A stretch of 18,556 nt of DNA, from positions 1 through 18,556 of the forward strand of contig CALZKX010000324.1 of NCBI GenBank assembly GCA_945788155.1, given 5' to 3'. The DNA is from an uncultured Flavobacteriaceae bacterium (GTDB lineage Bacteria > Bacteroidota > Bacteroidia > Flavobacteriales > Flavobacteriaceae). Below are positions 1 to 8,234 of the stretch, piece by piece (the first letter of the stretch is position 1; each line of letters opens with the position of its first letter). The translations under genes were made by a program, and so were the position numbers. The notes below the pieces were generated by a model, which did not search any database, was not told the DNA's origin, and saw nothing but the letters and a program-made list of their open reading frames with translations.

Positions 1-2
1 CT

Positions 3-95
3 GAACTTTATCTTGAGTTTGGAGACCAATTAATCCAACAGTTAGTATTAAATTTGCAACCTCTAAGAGGCGAGTTTTTAATATTAGAATTGTAA
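3..95 (+). CDS. C-terminal fragment of an unidentified protein
   Basis: An open frame enters from the left edge and stops at TAA 93-95. Its last 30 residues begin ELYLEFGDQL and end FLILEL. No family can be recognised from this tail. The stop lies three bases before the ATG of the decarboxylase, so the two genes are probably co-transcribed. The frame is supported only by being open to the edge and by that tight spacing. Confidence 0.5.
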   Translation, partial: ELYLEFGDQLIQQLVLNLQPLRGEFLILEL

Positions 96-98
96 CAC

Positions 99-1469
99 AT
101 GCACAAAATAGATATTGAGCTTATTGAAATGACTATGGATGTCATGAAATATGCCATTGATAGAATTTCACACACAAAACAAAAAGTTGGTAAACCACGA
201 AAAGCAGAAGAACTAAAGGCTTTGGTTGGTGATACGATTACAAAAGATGGTATTGGAGGAGAATATGCTTTTAATTTATGGAAACAACATTTAGCAAAGG
301 CAAATGTTCCTGTTGATCATCCACGTAATTTAGCTTTTGTCCCTGCAGCGCCTACACGAGCAGCAATTATGTTTGATTTAGTGACATCTGCTTCGAGTAT
401 TCATGGTGCGTATTGGATGGAAGGAGCTGGTGGAATTTTCTGTGAAAATGAAGCTATGGAATGGATTGTATCGTTAACAGGATTGCCTAAAGGTGCTTTT
501 GGTGTTTTTACAAGTGGTGGAACTGCAGCCAACCTATCGGCAATTGTTACTGCTCGTGAACATTGGCGAGAAGACGATACTTATAAGAGGGAAAAAGGAT
601 TGATCATTACCTCGATAGGAGCACACTCGTCTATCAAGGCTATGGCGAAAGTGGCTGATGTAGATATTTTATTAGTGGACTCAGAAGAAAAACTAACAGG
701 AAAAGATTTACGTGAAACCATCAATAATTTAACCTTTCACCAACGTAAACGCCTCTTTGCTGTAGTAGCAACTGGAGGAACTACAAACGCTGGTATAATT
801 GATGATTTAGAAGGCATTGCTAAGGTTTGTGATGCTGAAAAGATTTGGTTCCATGTGGATGCTGCATATGGAGGAGGTGCTTTGGTGGCCGATTCTGTTC
901 GACATTTATTTAATGGTATTGAAAGAGCAGATAGCATTACCATCGATCCTCATAAATGGATGTTCTCACCTTATGATTGTGGAGCAGTTATTTATAGACG
1001 TCCTGAGTTTGCAAAAAAAGCACATTCACAACAAGGGTCTTATTTGGATATTTTTAAGGATGAAGGAGCACATGGCTTTAATCCAACCGATTATCAAATA
1101 CAATTAACACGACGTGTTAGAGGATTGCCTTTATGGTTTTCGTTAGCAACACATGGAACAGATAGGTATAAAGAAGCTGTTGAAAGAGGGATAGAATTAG
1201 CTCAAATAGCTGGTAAAATGATAGAAGACAACCCAAATGTAGAGTTGGTTAGAGAACCAAGCTTATCATGTGTACTATTCAGAAGAAAAGGATGGCAACC
1301 AGAAGATTATACTAATTGGACTTACGAAAACCACGATAAAGGATTTGCGTTAGTCACGCCTACCAAATGGAAAAGAGGAGATGTATTTGAAACCGTTTCA
1401 CGTTTTTGTTTTATTAATCCTGACACTACAGAAGAAGACATCAAGATGATTCTTGACACCATGGCTTAA
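99..1469 (+). CDS. PLP-dependent group II amino-acid decarboxylase
   Basis: This 456-residue cytosolic enzyme belongs to the fold-type I, group II pyridoxal-phosphate decarboxylases (relatives of glutamate, aromatic-L-amino-acid and diaminobutyrate decarboxylases). Visible landmarks in order are TSGGT at 138-142 (phosphate-binding region), His176 in AHSS (the His that stacks on the cofactor ring), HVDAAYGG from 252 with Asp254 (partner of the pyridine nitrogen), and DPHKW with Lys286 (Schiff-base lysine). All family-diagnostic residues are present and the length is normal, so it should be active. The family generates CO2 and an amine or beta-alanine from an L-amino acid. The substrate cannot be read from the sequence: aspartate, tyrosine/DOPA and diaminobutyrate all remain possible. 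The ATG at 99 is chosen because it follows the upstream stop by three bases and leaves a normal N-terminus. There is no obvious promoter, so read-through from the upstream gene is likely. Confidence 0.9.
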   Translation: MHKIDIELIEMTMDVMKYAIDRISHTKQKVGKPRKAEELKALVGDTITKDGIGGEYAFNLWKQHLAKANVPVDHPRNLAFVPAAPTRAAIMFDLVTSASSIHGAYWMEGAGGIFCENEAMEWIVSLTGLPKGAFGVFTSGGTAANLSAIVTAREHWREDDTYKREKGLIITSIGAHSSIKAMAKVADVDILLVDSEEKLTGKDLRETINNLTFHQRKRLFAVVATGGTTNAGIIDDLEGIAKVCDAEKIWFHVDAAYGGGALVADSVRHLFNGIERADSITIDPHKWMFSPYDCGAVIYRRPEFAKKAHSQQGSYLDIFKDEGAHGFNPTDYQIQLTRRVRGLPLWFSLATHGTDRYKEAVERGIELAQIAGKMIEDNPNVELVREPSLSCVLFRRKGWQPEDYTNWTYENHDKGFALVTPTKWKRGDVFETVSRFCFINPDTTEEDIKMILDTMA

Positions 1470-1528
1470 GGGTTCGTTTTGGTTGTTAAAAACTTGTCGA
1501 AAAGAAGTGAAAATTTCTAATTTAAAAG

Positions 1529-1558
1529 TTGTTAAAAAATGGCAAATGATTACTTTTG
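1529..1558 (+). promoter_or_regulatory. Bacteroidota-type promoter of guaA
   Basis: The -7 box TACTTTTG at 1551-1558 matches TAnnTTTG exactly. A TTG at 1529-1531 lies 19 bases upstream, the spacing expected for the -33 element. The predicted transcription start, a few bases after 1558, falls at or next to the guaA ATG at 1562, so the mRNA should be leaderless or nearly so. Confidence 0.7.
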
Positions 1559-1561
1559 CAC

Positions 1562-3097
1562 ATGCAACACGACAAGGTATTAATTTTAGACTTCGGATCG
1601 CAATACACTCAACTTATTGCACGTAGAGTTAGAGAACTCAACATTTATTCCGAGATTCATCCATTTAACAAAATTCCAACAAACATAGACGATTACAAGG
1701 CTGTAATCTTGTCTGGAAGTCCGTTTTCTGTAAGAGGAGATGAAGCTTTACATCCAGATCTTTCTGAGATACGAGGAAAAAAACCGCTTATGGGAGTTTG
1801 CTATGGTGCACAATATTTGGCGCATTTTTCTGGCGGAAATGTGGCACTTTCAAACACAAGGGAATATGGTCGAGCAAATCTATCTTTTATAAAAGAAGGC
1901 GAAGCTTTTTTTAAGGGAATCTCTGAAGGTTCACAAGTTTGGATGAGTCATGGTGACACCATTAAGAAATTACCAACCAATGGCGAATTACTGGCAAGCA
2001 CACACGATGTGCAAAATGCTGCCTATAAAATTAATGGAGAAATAACGTACGCTATTCAATTTCATCCTGAAGTATATCATACAACAGATGGGAAACAATT
2101 ATTGGAGAATTTTTTAGTATCTATTGCTAATGTAATACCAGATTGGACACCTAATGCTTTTGTTGAAGAAACAGTTGATGAACTAAAAGAGAAACTAGGA
2201 AATGACAAAGTTGTTCTTGGTTTATCTGGTGGTGTAGATTCTACTGTGGCTGCTGTTTTGTTGAATAAAGCCATTGGAAAGAACTTGTATTGTGTATTCG
2301 TAAATAATGGTCTGCTTCGTAAAAATGAGTTTGAAAATGTACTCGATCAATACGAAGGCATGGGACTTAATGTAAAAGGCGTTGATGCTTCGGCACGCTT
2401 TTTGGAAGCCTTAGCTGGAGAAAGCGACCCTGAAAAAAAACGTAAAGCTATAGGTCGTGCGTTCATTGAAGTATTTGATGATGAAGCACATTTAATTGAA
2501 GATGTAAAGTGGTTGGCACAAGGCACTATTTATCCTGATGTGATTGAAAGTGTTTCGGCAACAGGAGGACCAAGTGCAACCATAAAAAGCCATCATAATG
2601 TTGGAGGATTACCAGATTTTATGAAGCTTAAAGTGGTTGAACCTCTAAAAGCTTTGTTTAAAGATGAGGTAAGACGTGTTGGTGCTTCTATGGGAATTGA
2701 TCCAGAGTTATTGGGACGTCATCCTTTTCCTGGTCCTGGTTTAGCCATTAGGATTTTAGGTGATATTACAGCCGAAAAAGTTCGTATATTACAAGAGGTT
2801 GACGCTATCTTTATCAATGGATTGAAAGAATGGGATTTGTACAACAAAGTATGGCAAGCAGGAGCAATGCTGCTTCCAGTAAATAGCGTTGGTGTTATGG
2901 GAGACGAACGTACCTATGAAAAATGTGTAGCACTTAGAGCTGTGGAAAGTACTGATGGTATGACAGCAGATTGGGTAAATTTACCTTATGAGTTTTTGCA
3001 AAAAACATCAAATGATATAATAAATAAGGTGAAAGGCGTTAATAGAGTAGTGTACGATATTAGCTCAAAACCACCAGCAACCATTGAGTGGGAATAA
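1562..3097 (+). CDS. guaA: GMP synthase (glutamine-hydrolysing)
   Basis: GuaA converts XMP, ATP and glutamine to GMP, the last step of de novo guanine nucleotide synthesis. From ATG 1562 it has 511 residues, the normal single-chain length. The N-terminal class I glutamine amidotransferase domain shows the nucleophile Cys80 in GVCYGAQ and the His168/Glu170 pair in FHPE. The ATP-pyrophosphatase domain has the P-loop SGGVDS at 222-227. The C-terminal dimerisation domain contains HPFPGPGL and ends PPATIEWE, the usual GuaA ending. A TTG at 1556 is in frame but overlaps the -7 promoter box and would add only two residues, so ATG 1562 is preferred. The gene stands alone behind its own promoter. The guaA 3' end is a known target for integrative elements, but no integrase or duplicated end is seen here. 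Confidence 0.97.
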   Translation: MQHDKVLILDFGSQYTQLIARRVRELNIYSEIHPFNKIPTNIDDYKAVILSGSPFSVRGDEALHPDLSEIRGKKPLMGVCYGAQYLAHFSGGNVALSNTREYGRANLSFIKEGEAFFKGISEGSQVWMSHGDTIKKLPTNGELLASTHDVQNAAYKINGEITYAIQFHPEVYHTTDGKQLLENFLVSIANVIPDWTPNAFVEETVDELKEKLGNDKVVLGLSGGVDSTVAAVLLNKAIGKNLYCVFVNNGLLRKNEFENVLDQYEGMGLNVKGVDASARFLEALAGESDPEKKRKAIGRAFIEVFDDEAHLIEDVKWLAQGTIYPDVIESVSATGGPSATIKSHHNVGGLPDFMKLKVVEPLKALFKDEVRRVGASMGIDPELLGRHPFPGPGLAIRILGDITAEKVRILQEVDAIFINGLKEWDLYNKVWQAGAMLLPVNSVGVMGDERTYEKCVALRAVESTDGMTADWVNLPYEFLQKTSNDIINKVKGVNRVVYDISSKPPATIEWE

Positions 3098-3098
3098 A

Positions 3099-3133
3099 AT
3101 TCCTGCGAATCCCGATAGTTATCGGGAAGGAAT
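3099..3133 (+). repeat. Nested palindromic repeat downstream of guaA
   Basis: An inner palindrome TCCCGATAGTTATCGGGA spans 3110-3127 (8-bp arms, GT centre). It sits inside a second pair of arms, ATTCCT at 3099-3104 and AGGAAT at 3128-3133, with an unpaired GCGAA at 3105-3109. A copy of the inner palindrome differing at one base occurs at 17555-17572. There is no T-tract, so it is not a typical intrinsic terminator. It is read as a dispersed palindromic (REP-like) element that may protect transcript 3' ends. Confidence 0.7.
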
Positions 3134-3211
3134 CTCAAAATTAATTAAGTGACGTTGTGGTGTCTAATCTAAGTAAGCAATGGTTTACGTATATACATTT
3201 AAAAATAATAC

Positions 3212-5146
3212 ATGAAGAAGTTTTTAGTTAGCTTAAGTTTTTTAGTTCTTTTTAGCATCTCTGCTAATGCACAAAATTATAAAACACATAAAGTAAAAGT
3301 TGGTGAAACCATTGAGAGTATTGCCAAAATATATATGGTAACGCCTTACGATATTTATGCTTTAAACCCTGATGCCAAAAATAGCTTACAACCTAATATG
3401 GTAATCATTGTTCCAAAATCCAAAGTTTTGGAAAACCCTGTGGAAAGTCAAGTTACTAAATTGACAGGTTATAAATCTCATAAAGTAAAGCGTAAAGAAA
3501 CCTTATATAGTATTGGTAAAATTTATAATGTAACAGTAGATGATTTAAAAAAACATAACAACCGTTTATATTCTGAAAACTTAAGAAAAGGAGATAGGAT
3601 AAATATTCCAAAGTATGATACAGTAAGTACAACCACTAGCTTAGAAAACACAATTAAGAGTTATCAAGTAGAGCCTAAAGAGGGTAAATGGCGTATAGCT
3701 TATAAATTTGGAATTACTGTTGATGAGCTAGAAAAACTTAATCCAAAAATGGCTGATACTTTACAAGTTGGTCAAAAAATTAACGTACCAAATATTGCCA
3801 ATAACGAAGAAAAAGTGATCGATGAAGAATATGGTTATTACACAGTCGTACCACGTGAAGGATTTTTTGCTTTAAAACGTAAGCTTGGATTGACTCAAGA
3901 AGAAATAGAAACATTAAATCCTGAGTTAAAGGAAAGCGGTTTAAAATCGGGCATGATTATTAAAGTGCCCAAAGATGTTAGTGATAATAGTAGTTCTGGA
4001 GATGTCACTCGTTCAGTGTTAATTGATAAAATCATTAATTACGAAACAAAAAAGCTAGCAGTCATGCTGCCATTTATGCTGGATCGTGTGGATATGGATT
4101 CCATTCAAGAAGTCAATGAAATGCTACGTGGAGATGATATTACAAACATTTCGTTAGATTTCCATACAGGCGTTTTAATGGCTTTAGATTCTGCTAAACA
4201 ATTAGGTATATCTACCAAATTAGATGTATATGATACCAAAGCTAGAGCGAGTGTGGTAACCGACCTTATAAACCGTAAAGATTTTTCAGAATACGACGCT
4301 GTAATTGGACCTTTTATCTCTGACGAATTCGATCGTGCAGCAGCTATGCTACGTCGCGACAATGTACCAATGCTATCGCCAGTAAATGAAACTAATAACT
4401 TGTACGATAATGTGTTTCAAACCATGCCATCTAATGAATTAAAACGTAAACGTATTGTAGAGTTTGTGAAGCAATTAGACTCAATTCCAAATCGTATTTT
4501 AATTATTTCCGACCAAAAGCATCGCAACGAGAACAATCTTTTAAAACAGGAATTTCCTGAAGCTAAACAAATTTTTTCTCGTGTTGATGAAGAAACAGGA
4601 AAAGACATGTTTTACATTTTAACTGACGATATTGAAAAAGAATTTAGAGAAGGCCTTAACATGGTGTTTTTAGAGTCTAATAACGAGGGATTTGTCTCTA
4701 ATGTCACTAGCATGTTGTCGGGATTTATTGGTTTTGATGAAGAGCTGGAAATTGAACGTGAAGTAGTTTTATTAACAAGCGATAAAAGTAGAGCCTTCGA
4801 TGGTGAAAATGTGTCCAATATTACCTTGTCTAAACTAAATTTTCACTATCCATCACCTAACAGACCAATAAACGAAGAGCAACCAGATACTTTTGTAAAG
4901 GCCTATCAAAACAAGTACTATATAACACCAAATCGCTATGCTATTAGAGGTTTCGACCTTACTATGGATGTGTTGTTGCGTTTAGCTTCAGCCAACAACC
5001 TATACGATGCATCTTCCAACGATATTGAAACCGAATATGTCGAGAACAAGTTTCGTTATGGCAAAAAAATGTTTGGAGGTTACTACAACGAAGCGATGTA
5101 TATTGTAAAGTTCGATAACCTTAGAATTGTTGAGGTAAAACAATAA
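3212..5146 (+). CDS. Secreted four-LysM protein with periplasmic-binding-like domain
   Basis: This 644-residue protein has a Sec signal peptide at 1-20, with likely cleavage after ANA. Four LysM-like peptidoglycan-binding repeats follow at about 23-69, 87-134, 149-194 and 208-254, each ending in an (I/V)xVP- or IP-like motif. LysM1 and LysM2 are the most canonical (VKVGETIESIAKIY, VKRKETLYSIGKIY); repeats 3 and 4 are more diverged. From about residue 280 to the end runs an alpha/beta region (KLAVMLPFMLDR, YDAVIGPFISDE, RGFDLTMDVLLRLA) resembling type 1 periplasmic binding proteins. That architecture suggests a cell-wall-anchored periplasmic protein that could sense a ligand or activate a cell-wall enzyme, by analogy with LpoA; the role is inference. 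ATG 3212 begins a textbook signal sequence. A weak TACATTTA (-7-like) lies at 3194-3201. The downstream neighbour is another secreted protein. Confidence 0.85.
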   Translation: MKKFLVSLSFLVLFSISANAQNYKTHKVKVGETIESIAKIYMVTPYDIYALNPDAKNSLQPNMVIIVPKSKVLENPVESQVTKLTGYKSHKVKRKETLYSIGKIYNVTVDDLKKHNNRLYSENLRKGDRINIPKYDTVSTTTSLENTIKSYQVEPKEGKWRIAYKFGITVDELEKLNPKMADTLQVGQKINVPNIANNEEKVIDEEYGYYTVVPREGFFALKRKLGLTQEEIETLNPELKESGLKSGMIIKVPKDVSDNSSSGDVTRSVLIDKIINYETKKLAVMLPFMLDRVDMDSIQEVNEMLRGDDITNISLDFHTGVLMALDSAKQLGISTKLDVYDTKARASVVTDLINRKDFSEYDAVIGPFISDEFDRAAAMLRRDNVPMLSPVNETNNLYDNVFQTMPSNELKRKRIVEFVKQLDSIPNRILIISDQKHRNENNLLKQEFPEAKQIFSRVDEETGKDMFYILTDDIEKEFREGLNMVFLESNNEGFVSNVTSMLSGFIGFDEELEIEREVVLLTSDKSRAFDGENVSNITLSKLNFHYPSPNRPINEEQPDTFVKAYQNKYYITPNRYAIRGFDLTMDVLLRLASANNLYDASSNDIETEYVENKFRYGKKMFGGYYNEAMYIVKFDNLRIVEVKQ

Positions 5147-5178
5147 TGGCAATTAATCCTGCGTTTTTCTAGTAATTA

Positions 5179-5724
5179 ATGCTTTCCTTTATGTATAAGT
5201 TTTTAATAGCCTGCTTGTTTTCTGGATTGTTATTTCAAGACAGTCATACAATTCGTTGGAATTTGGACAATCGTTTGGAATGGAGTGATTTTAAAGCCGA
5301 ACCAAAACCTTCCAATAATTCGGTATCTGTTACAGCTTCAGGGATTACTTTCAGTTATTCCTCAAAAAAATCTGAGACCCGATTAATAGATTATAATTAT
5401 ACAGTTAGAGCCGATTTCTACCCAAACAAATCTTGGTATTTAAAAGAGAAAGTAGATAACAATATTTTAAACCATGAACGATTACATTTCGACATTACCG
5501 AGCTACATGCACGTATGTTTAGACAGCGTATCGAAACATCAAGGTTTACAATAAATATCGATAACCAAATGAATGGTTTGCACGATGCTATCAATAAAGA
5601 GTTGGAAACATTGCAAAAAAAGTATGATGCTGAAACTAGACATTCTCAAGATTTAGAAAAACAAAAAGAGTGGCAAACTAAAATAGTTGAAGCACTAAAT
5701 AAACTCTCTCGTTACAGTTCATAA
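5179..5724 (+). CDS. Secreted DUF922-like putative zinc protease
   Basis: This 181-residue protein has a hydrophobic signal sequence in its first 20 residues. The key motif is His99-Glu100-Arg-Leu-His103 followed by FDITE, which matches the HExxH zinc-binding signature and the HFDI-x-E pattern of DUF922 proteins. Glu108 or His110 could be a third metal ligand. The N-terminal part has the LEWSDF motif often seen at the start of this family. A charged helical C-terminus (about 125-178) looks like a coiled coil. Proteolysis is inferred from the motif; no substrate is indicated. ATG 5191 is an alternative start that gives a more typical signal peptide (MYKFLIACLF). The stop overlaps the ATG of the DUF3820 gene in TAATG, implying translational coupling. 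The gene lies 32 bases after the LysM gene and probably shares its transcript. Confidence 0.75.
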   Translation: MLSFMYKFLIACLFSGLLFQDSHTIRWNLDNRLEWSDFKAEPKPSNNSVSVTASGITFSYSSKKSETRLIDYNYTVRADFYPNKSWYLKEKVDNNILNHERLHFDITELHARMFRQRIETSRFTINIDNQMNGLHDAINKELETLQKKYDAETRHSQDLEKQKEWQTKIVEALNKLSRYSS

Positions 5725-5954
5725 TGCTCAACCAAGACCAAAGCAAACAATTTCTTGTAAAATTGGCTAATACCATGATGCCTTATGGTAAGTACAAAGG
5801 CAGATACATGATAGACTTACCTGAACATTATGTGGTTTGGTACAGAAACAAAGGCTTCCCAAAAGGTCAAATTGGAGACATGCTAGCAACCGTTTACGAA
5901 CTTAAGGTCAATGGTTTGGAGGAGTTGGTGAGGACTATACAACGTGCAACCTAA
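5724..5954 (+). CDS. DUF3820 family protein
   Basis: This small 76-residue cytosolic protein matches DUF3820 almost end to end: MPYGKYKGRYMIDLP at about 18-32, then YVVWYRNKGFPKGQIGDML. The Pfam family is labelled a putative quorum-sensing-regulated virulence factor after a Pseudomonas member, but no biochemical function is established. Homologous segments occur at the end of some 3'-5' exonuclease proteins, which hints at nucleic-acid association; that is inference. The ATG shares an A with the stop of the preceding gene (TAATG), so expression is likely coupled to it. It is the last plus-strand gene before a convergent minus-strand lipoprotein gene. Confidence 0.8.
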   Translation: MLNQDQSKQFLVKLANTMMPYGKYKGRYMIDLPEHYVVWYRNKGFPKGQIGDMLATVYELKVNGLEELVRTIQRAT

Positions 5955-5977
5955 TTACAAAACACATGTCGCTTACC

Positions 5978-6009
5978 AACAATTTATATTTACGGTGTTA
6001 CAAATTGTT
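5978..6009. terminator. Possible hairpin between convergent genes
   Basis: Perfect 8-bp inverted arms AACAATTT (5978-5985) and AAATTGTT (6002-6009) flank a 16-base loop in the convergent gap between the DUF3820 gene and the minus-strand lipoprotein gene. It is AT-rich and has no strong T-tract on either side, so a bidirectional terminator role is only plausible. Confidence 0.3.
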
Positions 6010-6045
6010 TCATTTCTAAATGTAAAAAAGTAGAGTTAATTGTTA

Positions 6046-6300
6046 TTAGTAGTTAATATTTTTAATAATTAGACCATTCTCATCAAACCAATTTCCATTG
6101 ATATAAGTAATTACACCTAATTTTGAGTGATAAAAAATATTGCCAAGATCTAAATTTTGTTTTATACCTGGAGTATAAAAAGGAATACAAGTGCCATCAT
6201 CATTTTGCATATATCTTTCATCACAAGGATCATCCTTACCACAACTTATTATAAAAATGTTTAGTGCTAAAGCTATTAGTAATGAATTTCTTTTTTTCAT
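6046..6300 (-). CDS. Small putative surface lipoprotein
   Basis: This 84-residue protein starts MKKRNSLLIALALNIFIISC, a signal peptide ending in a lipobox-like IISC with lipidation expected at Cys20. The residues after it, GKDDPCDE, are lysine- and acid-rich. In flavobacteria such charged residues just after the lipidated Cys act as the lipoprotein export signal that sends the protein to the outer face of the outer membrane. Two further cysteines (Cys26 and Cys38) could form a disulfide. The rest (GVITYINGNWFDENGLIIKN) matches no domain I recognise. The gene is alone on the minus strand, convergent with DUF3820 and divergent from pyrG, which fits a recently acquired or fast-evolving accessory gene. 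A weak -7-like AATATTTG lies at 6306-6313 on the minus strand. Confidence 0.65.
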   Translation of the reverse strand: MKKRNSLLIALALNIFIISCGKDDPCDERYMQNDDGTCIPFYTPGIKQNLDLGNIFYHSKLGVITYINGNWFDENGLIIKNINY

Positions 6301-6534
6301 TTCTACAAATATTTTTCAGTGTTAGTTTTAACAGAGAAGTTGGGCGTAGTTCTGTTTTGTGAATGAAAAGATAATAAATCTTTTTCAATTGTTTATACCA
6401 GTAGTTAAACGAAGATAGAGGTTTTTAGTAAGAAAATCAATACGTACTTATACATATACAAGCCACTTACAAAGGTTATCAACAACAACTAATAAATAAC
6501 CCAAAACAAAACCAAAATAAGTGCAGAAATTTTG

Positions 6535-6542
6535 TAAATTTG
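6535..6542 (+). promoter_or_regulatory. -7 promoter box of pyrG
   Basis: TAAATTTG matches TAnnTTTG exactly, 20 bases before the pyrG ATG. No convincing TTG is seen at the expected -33 spacing. The rest of the 6301-6534 divergent gap shows no further recognisable feature apart from a weak -7-like sequence at 6306-6313 on the minus strand. Confidence 0.55.
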
Positions 6543-6562
6543 CCTGCGTTTAAAAGCGCAAC

Positions 6563-8197
6563 ATGACTACAACCACTAAATATATTTTTGTAACAGGAGG
6601 TGTAACCTCGTCGCTCGGTAAAGGTATTATCGCTGCATCTTTGGCCAAATTACTCCAGGCTCAAGGTTACAGAACAACCATTCAAAAATTAGATCCATAC
6701 ATAAACGTCGATCCAGGAACATTAAACCCATACGAACATGGTGAGTGTTATGTGACTGACGATGGTGCCGAAACCGATTTAGATTTAGGCCATTACGAGC
6801 GTTTTTTAAACGTACCTACTTCACAAGCCAATAATGTTACTACAGGACGTATTTACCAAAGCGTGATAGAAAAAGAACGTCGTGGAGAGTTTTTAGGAAA
6901 AACAGTACAGGTTATTCCTCATATTACCGACGAAATAAAAAATAGAGTTCAAATTTTAGGAAACTCTGGCGATTACGATATCGTTATTACCGAAATTGGT
7001 GGAACCGTTGGTGATATCGAGTCGTTACCTTATATAGAAGCAGTAAGGCAGTTAAAATGGGATTTGGGTGAGCACAATGCCATTGTTATTCATTTAACCT
7101 TAGTACCATTTTTATCGGCAGCTGGAGAATTAAAAACTAAGCCAACACAACACAGTGTTAAAACTTTAATGGAAAGTGGAGTAATGGCAGATATTTTAGT
7201 ATGTAGAACCGAACATGAATTGCCAGAAGAATTACGCCGTAAACTCGCCTTATTTTGTAATGTACGCGAAGAAGCAGTGATACAATCTATCGATGCATCC
7301 ACAATATACGATGTGCCAAATTTAATGCTTGAACAAGGTTTGGACAAAGTGGTGCTTAAAAAATTGGGCTTAAAAAGTGCTACACCAGATTTAACCCAAT
7401 GGAACGCCTTTTTATCACGTCATAAAAACCCAAAAGGAGAAGTTACTATTGGATTAATTGGTAAATATGTAGAGTTACAAGATTCGTATAAATCTATTTT
7501 AGAAGCCTTTATTCATGCAGGTGCAGCTAACGAAGTAAAGGTAAATGTAGAGTCTGTACATAGCGAGTATTTAAACCAAGACAATATTAAATTTAAGTTA
7601 TCACATTTAGACGGCATACTAGTAGCGCCAGGTTTTGGTGAACGTGGAATTGAAGGAAAAATTGATGCAGTAAAATATGTTCGTGAACATAATATACCTT
7701 TTTTAGGTATTTGTTTAGGCATGCAAATGGCGGTAATAGAGTACTCCAGAAATGTTTTAGGTTTAGCAGACGCTAACTCAACCGAAATGGATGAAGCTAC
7801 AAGCAATCCTGTAATTGACCTTATGGAAGAACAAAAAAGCGTGACTCATAAAGGTGGCACCATGCGTTTGGGTACTTGGGATTGTCAATTGCAAAAAGGA
7901 AGCATAACGGCAAAAGTATATGGTAAAGAGTTAGTTAAAGAACGTCATAGGCATAGATACGAATTTAATAACGATTACCGCAAACAAATTGAAGCTGCAG
8001 GCATGAAAGCAACAGGAATAAACCCTGAAACAGGTTTAGTAGAAATTGTTGAAATACCAACACACCCTTGGTTTGTTGGTGTGCAGTACCATCCAGAATA
8101 TAAAAGTACTGTGGCAAATCCACACCCTTTATTTGTGGCATTCGTAAAAGCAGCACTTAAATATTCTAAAACTAAAAACAATGTCAGTATGGCATAA
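6563..8197 (+). CDS. pyrG: CTP synthase (glutamine-hydrolysing)
   Basis: PyrG makes CTP from UTP, ATP and glutamine, the final step of pyrimidine nucleotide synthesis. The protein has 544 residues, normal for the family. The N-terminal synthetase domain begins KYIFVTGGVTSSLGKG with the ATP-binding loop at about 16-21, followed by KLDPYINVDPGTLNPYEHGE, typical of CTP synthase. The C-terminal class I amidotransferase domain carries the nucleophile Cys384 in GICLGMQ, the HRHRYEFN motif, and His510/Glu512 in QYHPEY. ATG 6563 gives the conserved N-terminus and lies 20 bases after a consensus -7 box. The downstream gap to yidC holds a hairpin and the yidC -7 box, so the two genes are probably transcribed at least partly separately. 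Confidence 0.97.
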   Translation: MTTTTKYIFVTGGVTSSLGKGIIAASLAKLLQAQGYRTTIQKLDPYINVDPGTLNPYEHGECYVTDDGAETDLDLGHYERFLNVPTSQANNVTTGRIYQSVIEKERRGEFLGKTVQVIPHITDEIKNRVQILGNSGDYDIVITEIGGTVGDIESLPYIEAVRQLKWDLGEHNAIVIHLTLVPFLSAAGELKTKPTQHSVKTLMESGVMADILVCRTEHELPEELRRKLALFCNVREEAVIQSIDASTIYDVPNLMLEQGLDKVVLKKLGLKSATPDLTQWNAFLSRHKNPKGEVTIGLIGKYVELQDSYKSILEAFIHAGAANEVKVNVESVHSEYLNQDNIKFKLSHLDGILVAPGFGERGIEGKIDAVKYVREHNIPFLGICLGMQMAVIEYSRNVLGLADANSTEMDEATSNPVIDLMEEQKSVTHKGGTMRLGTWDCQLQKGSITAKVYGKELVKERHRHRYEFNNDYRKQIEAAGMKATGINPETGLVEIVEIPTHPWFVGVQYHPEYKSTVANPHPLFVAFVKAALKYSKTKNNVSMA

Positions 8198-8210
8198 AGC
8201 AGACATTGGT

Positions 8211-8234
8211 TAGCTTTTTGTTAGGTAAAAGCTA
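8211..8234 (+). other. Hairpin between pyrG and yidC
   Basis: Perfect 8-bp arms TAGCTTTT (8211-8218) and AAAAGCTA (8227-8234) flank an 8-base loop. No T-tract follows, so it is not a standard intrinsic terminator. The right arm overlaps the first two bases of the yidC -7 box, so the structure could affect pyrG mRNA end formation or yidC initiation. Confidence 0.35.

Noticed and set aside
1556..1561. TTG as start codon of guaA
   Set aside because: It is part of the consensus -7 box TACTTTTG and would add only two residues before the conserved MQHDKVLILDFGSQ start.
3110..3127. Palindrome after guaA as an intrinsic terminator
   Set aside because: The hairpin is strong but no run of T follows it, and a near-identical copy exists elsewhere in the window, so a dispersed repeat is the better reading.
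3060..3211. Integrative element at the guaA 3' end
   Set aside because: guaA ends are known insertion targets, but no duplicated guaA end, integrase or relaxase gene is visible; the downstream genes look like ordinary chromosome.
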